Origin: CAVVKW01 sp963749035
Lineage (GTDB): Bacteria > Verrucomicrobiota > Verrucomicrobiia > Chthoniobacterales > JAATET01
DNA length: 64,000 bases
Assembly: GCA_963749035.1 (NCBI GenBank)
Contig: CAVVKW010000002.1
Span: 434,001 to 498,000, forward strand
Direction: 5' to 3'
Shown in pieces: positions 52,000 to 60,338 of this stretch. A program made the translations under genes and the position numbers. The notes under the pieces are model-generated. The model saw nothing but the letters and a program-made list of their open reading frames with translations, was not told the origin of the DNA and ran no database searches. Within the stretch, counting starts at the first letter, position 1, and each line of letters opens with the position of its first letter.

Positions 52000-52641
52000 A
52001 TGAACATTCAGGCGCTCAACTACAGATGTAATTTCGAGACCGAACAGCGTCTCATCAACGAAGGCCGCTTTCCGGTTGCTGGCGTCGACGAAGCTGGGCG
52101 CGGTCCGCTCGCGGGCCCCGTCGTGGCCGCCGCCGTCATCCTTCCGACGGGCTGCGAGATCAAAGGCCTGGATGATTCGAAGAAGCTCACGAACCTCGCC
52201 CGCAAGCAGCTTTACGATCAGCTCATCACGCACCCGAGAGTCACGTGGGCGACCGCCCTCCGCAATCCCCAGCAGATCGATCAACTCAACATTCTGCGAG
52301 CCACTCACGAGGCCATGCGCGACGCCGTTTCCGCCCTCCGCACCCGCCCCGGCCACGTCCTCATCGACGGCCTACCCGTTCAACCTTTCCCCATCCCGCA
52401 GACCGCCATCGTGCACGGCGACGGTCAAAGCATGAGCATCGCGGCCGCCAGCATCATCGCGAAGATCACCCGCGACCGGATCATGGAAAGCGCCGCCCTG
52501 CAATTCCCAGCCTACGGATTTGACTACCACAAAGGCTACCCAACACCCGGCCACCTCGATAAACTCCGCGAACATGGGCCCTGTGAAATCCATCGCCGCA
52601 GTTTTGCGCCGGTGGCGAGAGTTCCGCAGGCCTTCCCCTGA
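52000..52641 (+). CDS. rnhB: Ribonuclease HII
   Basis: 213 residues from ATG 52000. Catalytic motifs VAGVDEAGRGPLAGPVVAAAVIL (Asp-Glu), VLIDGLPV and SIAAASIIAKITRDRIM, with YGFDYHKGYPTPGHLDKLREHGPCEIHRRSF at the end. It removes RNA from RNA-DNA hybrids. yraN starts inside its 3' end (68-bp overlap). Confidence 0.95.
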   Translation: MNIQALNYRCNFETEQRLINEGRFPVAGVDEAGRGPLAGPVVAAAVILPTGCEIKGLDDSKKLTNLARKQLYDQLITHPRVTWATALRNPQQIDQLNILRATHEAMRDAVSALRTRPGHVLIDGLPVQPFPIPQTAIVHGDGQSMSIAAASIIAKITRDRIMESAALQFPAYGFDYHKGYPTPGHLDKLREHGPCEIHRRSFAPVARVPQAFP

Positions 52642-53026
52642 GGCACCCCACCTTGCGCTCGGGCGGGAAGGGGAACGCTTGGCCGCCCGTCACCTCCGCC
52701 AGCACCGCTACAAAATTCTCTACCGAAACTACCGCGGCACCCGCGGCGGCGAGATCGATCTCGTTTGCCGCGACCGATCCTGCAACGCCCTCGTCTTCAT
52801 CGAGGTCAAGACGCGAACCAACGAAGACCGCGGCCGTCCGCTCGACGCCGTCGACCGGAAAAAGCAACGCCGCATCGTTCAAGGGGCACTCTCGTGGCTC
52901 CGCCTCCTCGACCAGCCCGACGTCCCCTTCCGTTTCGACGTTGTCGAAGTCATCATGACCAGCCCACCCGAGGTCCGCATCGTCCCGAACGCCTTCAATC
53001 TCCCCGCAGGCTTTTACTATAACTGA
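52574..53026 (+). CDS. YraN/UPF0102 family nuclease-fold protein
   Basis: 150 residues from ATG 52574. Signature: LGREGERLAARHLRQHRYKILYRNYRGTRGGEIDLVCRDRSCNALVFIEVKTR, with the restriction-endonuclease-like D and E-x-K (EIDLVC, IEVKTR). The rnhB-yraN order is conserved in many bacteria. The family is thought to act on DNA, but its role is not settled. The frame is open to 52520; the ATG at 52574 gives a normal-length N-terminus. Confidence 0.92.
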   Translation: MGPVKSIAAVLRRWREFRRPSPEAPHLALGREGERLAARHLRQHRYKILYRNYRGTRGGEIDLVCRDRSCNALVFIEVKTRTNEDRGRPLDAVDRKKQRRIVQGALSWLRLLDQPDVPFRFDVVEVIMTSPPEVRIVPNAFNLPAGFYYN

Positions 53027-53070
53027 CGACTCCAACGGCTCCGGTTCGCCGCCGCCGCAGACCGACCCGA

Positions 53071-53568
53071 CTACCGCCTCGAAGCCGGATATCGCGATCC
53101 GAGACTTTCCAGGATTTTTTTCGACGTGCTCGACCGGGATTGCTCCAAAATCTTCGCACTCGTCCGCGGACTTCCCCACTTGAGAATTTCAATCGTCACG
53201 TATTTCCGCCCCGCCGACGGCAGATTCGACCTCACCGGACGGTAAAGCAGCAGCTCATTGCGCCCGACCACTTCCTCCGAAAAGTCATCCACCTCGTAAA
53301 CCTTTCCAGTCGTTAAAACGCGAAACACCGTGCCGACCGGCCACCTCGACCAATCCGCCGACGCGCTCGTCACCGAGCCTTCCTGGTAACGCGTCCCCCG
53401 TGCCGTCACCGCCCCACCATCCGCCGAACTCGCCGCGCCGGTGTAAGAGTCCACGTAAACCTTCTGGTAAGTCATCCGCTCCAGATAGGGCTCCGCCTGC
53501 GGCGCCCGCGTCACACAACCCGAAAAGACCACCGCCACCAAAACCAAGAAAAAGCCAACCGTTCGCAC
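53071..53568 (-). CDS. Lipoprotein with a 3D/RlpA-like domain
   Basis: 165 residues from GTG 53568. Lipobox FSGC (Cys near 18). The segment YQEGSVTSASADWSRWPVGTVFRVLTTGKVYEVDDFSEEVVGRNELLLYRP resembles the 3D double-psi beta-barrel of cell-wall lytic enzymes, but the usual Asp-rich active-site pattern is only partly seen (VDD). A Ser/Lys-rich C-terminus follows. Peptidoglycan-related function is a reasonable guess. Confidence 0.7.
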   Translation of the reverse strand: MRTVGFFLVLVAVVFSGCVTRAPQAEPYLERMTYQKVYVDSYTGAASSADGGAVTARGTRYQEGSVTSASADWSRWPVGTVFRVLTTGKVYEVDDFSEEVVGRNELLLYRPVRSNLPSAGRKYVTIEILKWGSPRTSAKILEQSRSSTSKKILESLGSRYPASRR

Positions 53569-53661
53569 GAGGCGTTTGTAATGCCCACTCTTCCGACCAT
53601 CAACCTCCGAGTGCGAAGTCGGCCACCGAGGCCATCTGGACGATCTGGGCCGCTTCGTTAC

Positions 53662-54102
53662 TCAGGCACGATGATACGGCCCGCCCGCCAAAATGGTGTG
53701 CGTCCGATAGACCTGCTCGACCGCAATCAGCGTTGCCAACTCGTGTTGGAGCGTGAGTTGACTCAACGCCCACACCGCCTCGCTTTCCCGACGCGTCTCC
53801 TCCTCGTGGCCGTCCGCCCCTCCGATCAGCAACGCCATCCAGCGAATCCCGCGATCCCGTAATTCACCGACGTAATCCGCAAACTCGACGCTCGAGTATT
53901 CCCGACCCCGTTCGTCCATCACGATGCGATATGCCCCGCGCGACCGCGCCAACAATTCCGCACCCTCCTGCCGAGCGTTCGACGCTTTGACGCTCACAAA
54001 CTCCACCTCCGCCACCCGCCCAATCCTTCCCAGATAATTCTCGATCCCCGCCCGAGCGAATTTCAACTTCGGCTTCCCCACCGCCACGATCGACCATTTC
54101 AT
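53662..54102 (-). CDS. rlmH: 23S rRNA pseudouridine-1915 N3-methyltransferase
   Basis: 146 residues from ATG 54102. SPOUT-fold blocks: YRIVMDERGREYSSVEFADYVGELRDRG, ALLIGGADGHEEETR and SQLTLQHELATLIAVEQVYRTHTILAGGPYHRA, the conserved C-terminal knot with YH. It methylates pseudouridine 1915 in helix 69. Confidence 0.95.
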   Translation of the reverse strand: MKWSIVAVGKPKLKFARAGIENYLGRIGRVAEVEFVSVKASNARQEGAELLARSRGAYRIVMDERGREYSSVEFADYVGELRDRGIRWMALLIGGADGHEEETRRESEAVWALSQLTLQHELATLIAVEQVYRTHTILAGGPYHRA

Positions 54103-54264
54103 CGGACCACTCTAAACTGCCCCCAGCCCCGAATTCCCGCTATTTAAGGCCGATCCTCACACCAGATTTCGCGGCAAATTTTCACCGACGCAACTTTCGT
54201 GAAATCCGCACGGATTCCCCATTGACACTCGCCCGGACCCGTGGTTCACTCCTCACCCTTTTCC

Positions 54265-54693
54265 ATGAAGACATTTTCCGCAAAAACCGAGCAAGTCGAC
54301 CGCGCCTGGTGGGTCATTGACGCCCGCGACCAAATGCTCGGGCACGTCGCGGTGAAAGCCGCCACGTTGCTCCGCGGCAAGCACAAGCCGACTTTCACGC
54401 CCCACGTTGACACCGGCGATTTCGTTGTCGTCATCAACGCCGACCAGGTCAAAGTCGGCGGCAAGAAAGACATTCAGAAGACCTACCACAGCTATTCTGG
54501 CTACGTCGGTGGTCACAAATCCGAAACTTTCCGCGCTCGCAAGGCTCGGAAGCCAGAGCTGCTCGTCGAGCGCGCCGTCAAGGGCATGATCATGCACAAC
54601 CGCCTCGGCTCCACGATCTACCGCAAACTTAAAGTTTACAGCGGCGAGGAGCACCCACACACCGCGCAGAACCCACAGGCCATCGCCATCTAA
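54265..54693 (+). CDS. rplM: 50S ribosomal protein L13
   Basis: 142 residues from ATG 54265. Blocks: WWVIDARDQMLGHVAVKAATLLRGKHKPTFTPHVDTGDFVVVINADQVKVGGKK, YSGYVGGHKSETF and VKGMIMHNRLGSTIYRKLKVYSGEEHPHTAQNPQ. It forms the conserved rplM-rpsI operon; rpsI starts 15 bp later. Confidence 0.97.
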   Translation: MKTFSAKTEQVDRAWWVIDARDQMLGHVAVKAATLLRGKHKPTFTPHVDTGDFVVVINADQVKVGGKKDIQKTYHSYSGYVGGHKSETFRARKARKPELLVERAVKGMIMHNRLGSTIYRKLKVYSGEEHPHTAQNPQAIAI

Positions 54694-54708
54694 CTTTTTT
54701 CTATCCGC

Positions 54709-55110
54709 ATGAGCGCCACACCCGCCGAAGAATATCTCACGACCGGTCGTCGCAAGACCTCCATTGCCAAGTGCCGGGCCATCCCCGGATCCGGCGAAAT
54801 CAAGGTCAACAACCACGACTTCACCGAATACTTCCCCAGCTTGTCGACTCAGAACGACATTCTGCGCCCGCTCGAGCTCGCCAATCGCGTTCACGCGTTC
54901 GATCTCCACGTCAGCACGAAAGGCGGCGGCATCAACGGCCAGGCCGGAGCCCTGCGACTTGCCATCTCCCGCGTTCTCGTCGAAGTCGACCCGGAGCTGC
55001 GTCCCATTTTGAAAAAAGAAGGACTCCTCACCCGCGACCCGCGGATGAAAGAGCGTAAGAAGCCCGGCCAGCCCGGTGCGCGCAAGCGCTTCCAATTCTC
55101 GAAACGCTAA
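54709..55110 (+). CDS. rpsI: 30S ribosomal protein S9
   Basis: 133 residues from ATG 54709. Blocks: TTGRRKTSIAKCRAIPGSGEIKVNNHDFTEYFPSL, FDLHVSTKGGGINGQAGALRLAISRVLVEVDPELRPILKKEGLLTRDPRMKERKKPGQPGARKRFQFSKR. The C-terminal Lys/Arg tail reaches the decoding centre. A strong terminator follows. Confidence 0.97.
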   Translation: MSATPAEEYLTTGRRKTSIAKCRAIPGSGEIKVNNHDFTEYFPSLSTQNDILRPLELANRVHAFDLHVSTKGGGINGQAGALRLAISRVLVEVDPELRPILKKEGLLTRDPRMKERKKPGQPGARKRFQFSKR

Positions 55111-55150
55111 CCACCGCGTTTCTCAGGATTTCCCTCGAGTAAAACCGAAA

Positions 55151-55187
55151 AAGCCGACTGATCCTCTCGGGATCAGTCGGCTTTTTT
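55151..55187 (+). terminator. Intrinsic terminator of rplM-rpsI
   Basis: A 14-bp perfect stem (AAGCCGACTGATCC at 55151-55164 with its complement at 55170-55183), 5-base loop and T6 tract, 40 bp after the rpsI stop. The run of A before the stem could let it work on the other strand as well. Confidence 0.93.
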
Positions 55188-55309
55188 CGTTTGCCGAACG
55201 CTCAGCTTTCGTTATCCAAACGATCTGGAAAACACCCAACCAGATGGAAGTCGCCAGCCGATTTCCCTGCAACGATGTCAATCCCGACATCGGGAACCAA
55301 CCAACACCT

Positions 55310-55453
55310 ATGAAAAAATCACTATTGCTCGCACCACATGCCCTCGCGGCACTCGTCCTGTCCTTCGTTTTCGTCGCTTGCGACAGCCCACGTGAAGAAG
55401 CCGCCGAAGACCGCGAAGAGGTCATCGAAGAGGTGAACGAAGAAGTCGATTAA
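55310..55453 (+). CDS. Very small lipoprotein with an acidic tail
   Basis: 47 residues from ATG 55310. Signal peptide and lipobox (MKKSLLLAPHALAALVLSFVFVAC) leave a mature peptide CDSPREEAAEDREEVIEEVNEEVD, strongly acidic and probably helical. It resembles entericidin-sized lipoproteins in size and layout only. It is followed on the same strand by two other tiny membrane-protein genes. Confidence 0.75.
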   Translation: MKKSLLLAPHALAALVLSFVFVACDSPREEAAEDREEVIEEVNEEVD

Positions 55454-55555
55454 GACCGACTTCTCGGTGCGGGTCTGCGGGACCGTTCGTCTGAACGGCG
55501 CAGCGTGGGCTCGCACCTCCTCAACTCTCTTTCACGCGCTCAGCTTTTTTAAAAT

Positions 55556-55717
55556 ATGGACATCATCCGCATCATCCTCGCCATCCTGTTACCTCCACTC
55601 GGAGTCTTTCTTCAGGTCGGACTGGGAACACAATTCTGGATCAACGTGATCCTGACGATCCTCGGATACATTCCCGGCATCATCCACGCCCTCTACATCA
55701 TCATCAAAGTTAAATGA
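55556..55717 (+). CDS. Pmp3/YqaE family (UPF0057) small membrane protein
   Basis: 53 residues from ATG 55556. The family blocks are clear: MDIIRIILAILLPPLGVFLQ, then QFWINVILTILGYIPGIIHALYIIIK, two membrane helices joined by a short loop. The eukaryotic homologue PMP3 is linked to cation and stress tolerance. It overlaps the next gene by 4 bp (ATGA at 55714-55717). Confidence 0.93.
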   Translation: MDIIRIILAILLPPLGVFLQVGLGTQFWINVILTILGYIPGIIHALYIIIKVK

Positions 55718-56013
55718 GTCTGTATCTCAAGGCGATGCGGGCACTCCCGGTCGGCACACCGGACGATTGGAAAAACACCGGGATTCGCGTCGCGGCCGCA
55801 TTGCTCCTTGCCGCCGCTGCTCGTGAGATCCTCAAAGCTTCGTGGGAGAAAGCGACGGGGGAACCCGCACCTGAAAACCCCTCGATCCCCAGTGTCAGCT
55901 GGCGAGACGCCATCATCTGGGGCGTTCTGACCGGCGCACTTGCCGGCCTTGCCAAGGTCCTGGCTCGCCGCGGAACCGACGTGCTGCGCGGGGTCACGGT
56001 CGCCAAGCCCTAA
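55714..56013 (+). CDS. DUF4235 family membrane protein
   Basis: 99 residues from ATG 55714, translationally coupled to the Pmp3-like gene. A first helix (RVAAALLLAAAAREILKASW) is followed by a Pro-rich loop (GEPAPENPSIPSVSWRDAIIW) and a second helix (GVLTGALAGLAKVLARRGTDVL), the DUF4235 layout. Function unknown. It converges with lysS (25 bp between stops). Confidence 0.8.
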   Translation: MSLYLKAMRALPVGTPDDWKNTGIRVAAALLLAAAAREILKASWEKATGEPAPENPSIPSVSWRDAIIWGVLTGALAGLAKVLARRGTDVLRGVTVAKP

Positions 56014-56038
56014 ATCTTCAGCTCGCCTCCCTCGAGAC

Positions 56039-57490
56039 CTAGCGCGGCTTCATCTGGGGGAAGAAAAGAACGTCGCGAATCGACTCGGCACCGGTGAGCA
56101 TCATCACCAGCCGGTCGATCCCGATCCCGATGCCGCCCGCGGGCGGCATCCCGTATTCCAGAGCCTCAAGGAACGCCTCGTCGATGTTCTGAGTCTCGCC
56201 CCCACTCTGCTCCTCCAACCGAGTCCGTTGAACCAACGGATCGTTCAATTCGGAGTATCCCGGGGAGATTTCCTGCCCGTTGATCACCAGTTCGTAAACG
56301 TCGACGACGGAATCGTCTTCGACGTTCTGCTTTGCCAGCGGCACCAATTCCTTCGGACAGTGCGTGACGTAAAGCGGATTCATCGTCTTCTCCTCCACCA
56401 ATTTTTCGAAGACGTGCTGCGTCACTTCGTAGTCCGCCACGCATTGCGTCACGTCGAGTCCGATCTCGCGGCAGCGCTCCCGACGGGCGTCCGGCGATAG
56501 CTCATACCAGTCGGGCTGCGCACCACGGATCAGATCCGCGTAGCGCTCACGCTTCCAGGGGCGGGTCAGGTCAATGGTTCGCCGAACGTTTCCGTCCGCG
56601 TCCTTGTGTTCGATCACCAGACCGCCGCAGACCTTCTCCGCCAGCGTGCAGATCAGTTCCTCGACGAGGTCCGCCATTTTTTCGAAATCCGCGAACGCCC
56701 AGTAGGCCTCCAGCATCGTGAATTCCGGATTGTGCCGGCGGGAAATCCCTTCGTTCCGGAAATTCCGGTTCAGCTCGAAGATCTTCGGGAATCCCCCGAC
56801 CAGTAATCGCTTCAGATAAAGCTCCGGCGCAATGCGCAGAAACAAGTCCATCCCGAGCGCGTTGTGGTGCGTTTGGAACGGCTCAGCCGCCGCGCCGCCC
56901 GCCACCGACTGCATCATCGGCGTCTCGACCTCCACGAAATCCCGGTCCTCCAGAAATCTCCGAATCTCCCTCACGATCGCGACCCGCTTCCGAAACACCT
57001 CGCGCGATTCCGGATTCGCGATCAGGTCGAGGTAGCGCTGCCGGTAGCGGATCTCCATGTCCTGCACCCCGTGCCATTTATCGGGCAATGGTCGCAGTGA
57101 CTTGCTCAAAACCGCAAAAGTTTTGACGCGGACCGTTGGCTCCCCGGCTCGAGTCGTGAATCCCTCGCCGTCCACACCGACAAAATCCCCGATGTCCAAC
57201 TGCTGAAAGATCTCAAATTGCTCCGGCCCGATCTCCTTCGCGTGCACGAAGATCTGCATCCGGCCCGTGGCGTCCGAGATGTCCAGGAAGTGACTTTTCC
57301 CCATGTCGCGATGCGCAGTGATTCGACCGGCAAGTCGCAGCGGTGCTTCTTCGGCGAATTTCGCCCGCACGTCGACCACCGATCCATCGACCTCGAACGC
57401 CGCGCCGTAAGGTGCCACTCCGGCCTCCACCAACGCGTCCAACTTCTGCCGACGAATCGTCAGCAACTCACTCAAATCAGTATCTTCCAT
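56039..57490 (-). CDS. lysS: Lysyl-tRNA synthetase, class II
   Basis: 483 residues from ATG 57490. The N-terminal OB-fold domain (LRLAGRITAHRDMGKSHFLDISDATGRMQIFV) is followed by the catalytic domain with motif 1 (SREVFRKRVAIVREIRRFLEDRDFVEVETPMM), motif 2 (NRNFRNEGISRRHNPEFTMLEAYWAF) and motif 3 (GGIGIGIDRLVMMLTG). It follows aroB by 54 bp on the same strand. Confidence 0.97.
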   Translation of the reverse strand: MEDTDLSELLTIRRQKLDALVEAGVAPYGAAFEVDGSVVDVRAKFAEEAPLRLAGRITAHRDMGKSHFLDISDATGRMQIFVHAKEIGPEQFEIFQQLDIGDFVGVDGEGFTTRAGEPTVRVKTFAVLSKSLRPLPDKWHGVQDMEIRYRQRYLDLIANPESREVFRKRVAIVREIRRFLEDRDFVEVETPMMQSVAGGAAAEPFQTHHNALGMDLFLRIAPELYLKRLLVGGFPKIFELNRNFRNEGISRRHNPEFTMLEAYWAFADFEKMADLVEELICTLAEKVCGGLVIEHKDADGNVRRTIDLTRPWKRERYADLIRGAQPDWYELSPDARRERCREIGLDVTQCVADYEVTQHVFEKLVEEKTMNPLYVTHCPKELVPLAKQNVEDDSVVDVYELVINGQEISPGYSELNDPLVQRTRLEEQSGGETQNIDEAFLEALEYGMPPAGGIGIGIDRLVMMLTGAESIRDVLFFPQMKPR

Positions 57491-57544
57491 CGTAAAACGC
57501 GACCCTCGCCAACATCCCCCGCCCCCACAAATCAAAAAAGCTGC

Positions 57545-58633
57545 TCAGGCGGCCGACCCACGCAATTCACCCACCACCCGCTCGACGTCCGGGACCCCAA
57601 CCGCGTCGGAAACGAACGCGCTCCCCAGTCGCTCACAGAGCACGAACCTCACGGCACCCTCGGCAAATTTCTTGTCGTGGCTCATCGCCCGCAGGATCGC
57701 CTCGACCGACAAATCCTCCGGCACCCTCGTTGGCAATCCGAACGTTTCCAATTTCGACACCACCCGCTCGCACTCCGCCTCCGACAATCCCGCCTTCTCG
57801 ACGGAAAGCCGCAGCGCCGCGTGAATCCCAATCCCAATCGCCTCACCGTGCAAAAACCGGCCGTAACCCGCCGCCTGCTCGATCGCGTGCCCCACCGTGT
57901 GCCCAAAATTCAGTAAAGCACGCTGTCCCGACCACTCGCGCTCGTCCGCCACGACCACACCGGCTTTGATCCGCACGTTCCGCGCGATCAATTCCTCGAG
58001 GCCGTCACGCCGATCCGGGTCCAACTTATCCAGCATGTCCGCGTCCGCGATCACCGCGTGTTTGATCACCTCGGCAAAACCTTCCCGAAACTCCCGCACC
58101 GGCAAACTCTGCAACGCCCCCGGATCGGCCAGGACCGCCCGTGGCTGATGAAAGGACCCGATCAGATTCTTGCCGCCGCTCGCGTTGATCCCCGTCTTCC
58201 CGCCGACCGAACTGTCCACCTGCGCCATGACGGTCGTCGGCATCTGCACGAACGGGATCCCCCGGAAGTAGATCGCCGCCGCGAAGCCCGCCAAATCTCC
58301 CACGACTCCGCCACCCAATGCGACCAGGCCCGCGTTGCGGTCCAGCCCGGCCTCGATCATCGCGTCGCAGATCTCCTCAACGCATTCGAATCGCTTCGAC
58401 GCTTCCCCCGCCGCCACGGTGATCGGCGTCACCGCGAACCCAGCCCCCTCCAATGAGTTGGCGACCGAAGTGGCGTAGATCGGGCCGACGTTGGAATCCG
58501 TCACCAGCGCGACATTCTTACCGCTCAGAACCCCCCGCACCCGCTCACCGCACCGCCCCAACAGCCCGTCGCCGATCCACACCTCGTATCCATTCGCCGC
58601 CAGCGGCACCTCCACGGAAATCAGACTCGCCAT
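57545..58633 (-). CDS. aroB: 3-dehydroquinate synthase
   Basis: 362 residues from ATG 58633. NAD-binding and active-site blocks: LVALGGGVVGDLAGFAAAIYFRGIPFVQMPTTVMAQVDSSVGGKTGINASGGKNLIGSFHQP, EVIKHAVIADADML and LNFGHTVGHAIEQAAGYGRFLHGEAIGIG. It forms 3-dehydroquinate from DAHP in the shikimate pathway. Confidence 0.96.
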   Translation of the reverse strand: MASLISVEVPLAANGYEVWIGDGLLGRCGERVRGVLSGKNVALVTDSNVGPIYATSVANSLEGAGFAVTPITVAAGEASKRFECVEEICDAMIEAGLDRNAGLVALGGGVVGDLAGFAAAIYFRGIPFVQMPTTVMAQVDSSVGGKTGINASGGKNLIGSFHQPRAVLADPGALQSLPVREFREGFAEVIKHAVIADADMLDKLDPDRRDGLEELIARNVRIKAGVVVADEREWSGQRALLNFGHTVGHAIEQAAGYGRFLHGEAIGIGIHAALRLSVEKAGLSEAECERVVSKLETFGLPTRVPEDLSVEAILRAMSHDKKFAEGAVRFVLCERLGSAFVSDAVGVPDVERVVGELRGSAA

Positions 58634-58728
58634 CCGCCGAATCTCCTCTCATATCCCGCTTTTCTGCAAAGACATTCGCCCCTTTCCATTCCGGAGTTCC
58701 CGTTCCAGATTCTGCGTTTTGCCGCGCC

Positions 58729-60156
58729 GTGTATCTCGAGTTCCTCTTTGCCATCGTCATCCCCCTGTCTCACATCGCGGGAATTTTCTTCGCGTTTCAG
58801 GCCATTCTGATTTCCCGGACTCCCCAGGCCTCCATCGGTTGGGCCCTCGGGCTCATTGTCATCCCCTACCTCACGATCCCCCTCTTCCTCGTCTTCGGTG
58901 AGTCGCGCTTCTCCGGATACCATCACGCCGGTGACGGTGATCACCCTCTGCTCGAACGAGCACTCGACGACGCGCTCACGGCCCTCGGCCCTCACCGCGC
59001 CGCCCTCGTCGACGAATTTCGCGAAGTGCCTCACCTCGTCGAAAAGATCGCTCACCTTCCCCCGACCTCCGGTAACGACGCCAAATTGCTCATCGACGGC
59101 CAGGAGACCTTCGACGCGATCTGCGCCGGTCTCGACCGAGCCGAGCACATCGCGCTCATCCAGTTTTTCATCTTCCGGGACGACGCCGTCGGCCTCCGCC
59201 TCAAACGCCACGTTCTTTCCGCGCGCGAGCGCGGTGTCACCGTCCGCGTCCTCATCGACCAGGTCGGATCGCGCAAGCTCGGGAAAAAATACCGAGCCGA
59301 GCTCCGCGACGCGGGCGTTTTCCTCGAGGTCTTCACCACCAATCGCGACCGCGGCCGCCGCTTCCGCATCAACTTTCGCAATCACCGCAAACTCGTCATC
59401 ATCGACGGACGCGAAGCGTTCCTCGGTGGGCTCAACGTCGGTGACGAATATCTCGGCCGAGACCCACACTTCGGGCCCTGGCGGGACACGTTCGTGCAAG
59501 TCACCGGCCCCATCGTCCGCGCGCTCCAGCTCCCCTTTCTCGAGGACTGGTATTTCACGACCGGCGACGTGCTCGAGCTCAGTTGGGACGTCCCGGAGCC
59601 GACCGGATCCATGACCGCCTTCTCGATCCCCTGCGGACCGGATCGTCCCTGGAAAGCCGCCCCGGCCGCCTATCTCGAAATCATCCGCGCCGCGAAGCAC
59701 CGACTTTGGTTCGCCACCCCCTACTTCGTTCCGGAGAACGCCCTCTGCACCGCCATCGCTCACGCCGCCATCCGCGGCGTCGACGTTCGCATCCTGCTCC
59801 CACAATTCGCCGACCACCTTTTCCCCTGGCTTTCCTCCTTCACGTTCTATCCCGGCATGCGCGAAGCCGGCGTCCGGATCTACCGCTACCAGCCCGGATT
59901 CATGCACCAGAAGGTCGTCCTCGCCGACAACGACCTCGCCGTCGTCGGCTCCACGAACGTCGACTACCGCTCGTTCATGCTGAATTTCGAACTTTCCGTC
60001 GCCATCCAAAGCGTCGCGTTCGCCAAGGAGGTGGAGAGCATGTTCCTTCGGGATTTCAAAAACTCCGCCCCCGCCGACATGTTCGCCTTCGAGAACGGAA
60101 GCCTCTTCTTCAAGTTAAAATGCCGGGCCGCAGCTCTGCTCAGCACCCAGCAGTAA
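58729..60156 (+). CDS. Cardiolipin synthase (phospholipase D family)
   Basis: 475 residues from GTG 58729. Two N-terminal membrane helices (VYLEFLFAIVIPLSHIAGIFFAF, IGWALGLIVIPYLTIPLFLVFG) and two PLD domains with H-x-K-x4-D motifs: NHRKLVIIDGREAFLGGLNVGDEY and HQKVVLADNDLAVVGSTNVDYRS. It joins phosphatidylglycerol units into cardiolipin in the inner membrane. It diverges from aroB. Confidence 0.93.
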   Translation: MYLEFLFAIVIPLSHIAGIFFAFQAILISRTPQASIGWALGLIVIPYLTIPLFLVFGESRFSGYHHAGDGDHPLLERALDDALTALGPHRAALVDEFREVPHLVEKIAHLPPTSGNDAKLLIDGQETFDAICAGLDRAEHIALIQFFIFRDDAVGLRLKRHVLSARERGVTVRVLIDQVGSRKLGKKYRAELRDAGVFLEVFTTNRDRGRRFRINFRNHRKLVIIDGREAFLGGLNVGDEYLGRDPHFGPWRDTFVQVTGPIVRALQLPFLEDWYFTTGDVLELSWDVPEPTGSMTAFSIPCGPDRPWKAAPAAYLEIIRAAKHRLWFATPYFVPENALCTAIAHAAIRGVDVRILLPQFADHLFPWLSSFTFYPGMREAGVRIYRYQPGFMHQKVVLADNDLAVVGSTNVDYRSFMLNFELSVAIQSVAFAKEVESMFLRDFKNSAPADMFAFENGSLFFKLKCRAAALLSTQQ

Positions 60157-60338
60157 AGCACCGCGCCCGTGGGAATCTTTTCTACTCCCCGGCACGCCGG
60201 GATTTCGCCGGGAAACCCGCCCCGCGAATCCGAAGACAAAAGCCAAATTCCACGACGGCTTCGGGATTCTCCCATTTTTAGGGTGATCGGCAGCAACATC
60301 TTGGTTATTGCTCACCCAGCCCGCGCCCGATTCGAATC

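Noticed and set aside
58621..60009. Long minus-strand frame opposite cardiolipin synthase
   Set aside because: Antisense to both PLD motifs; no domain features of its own.
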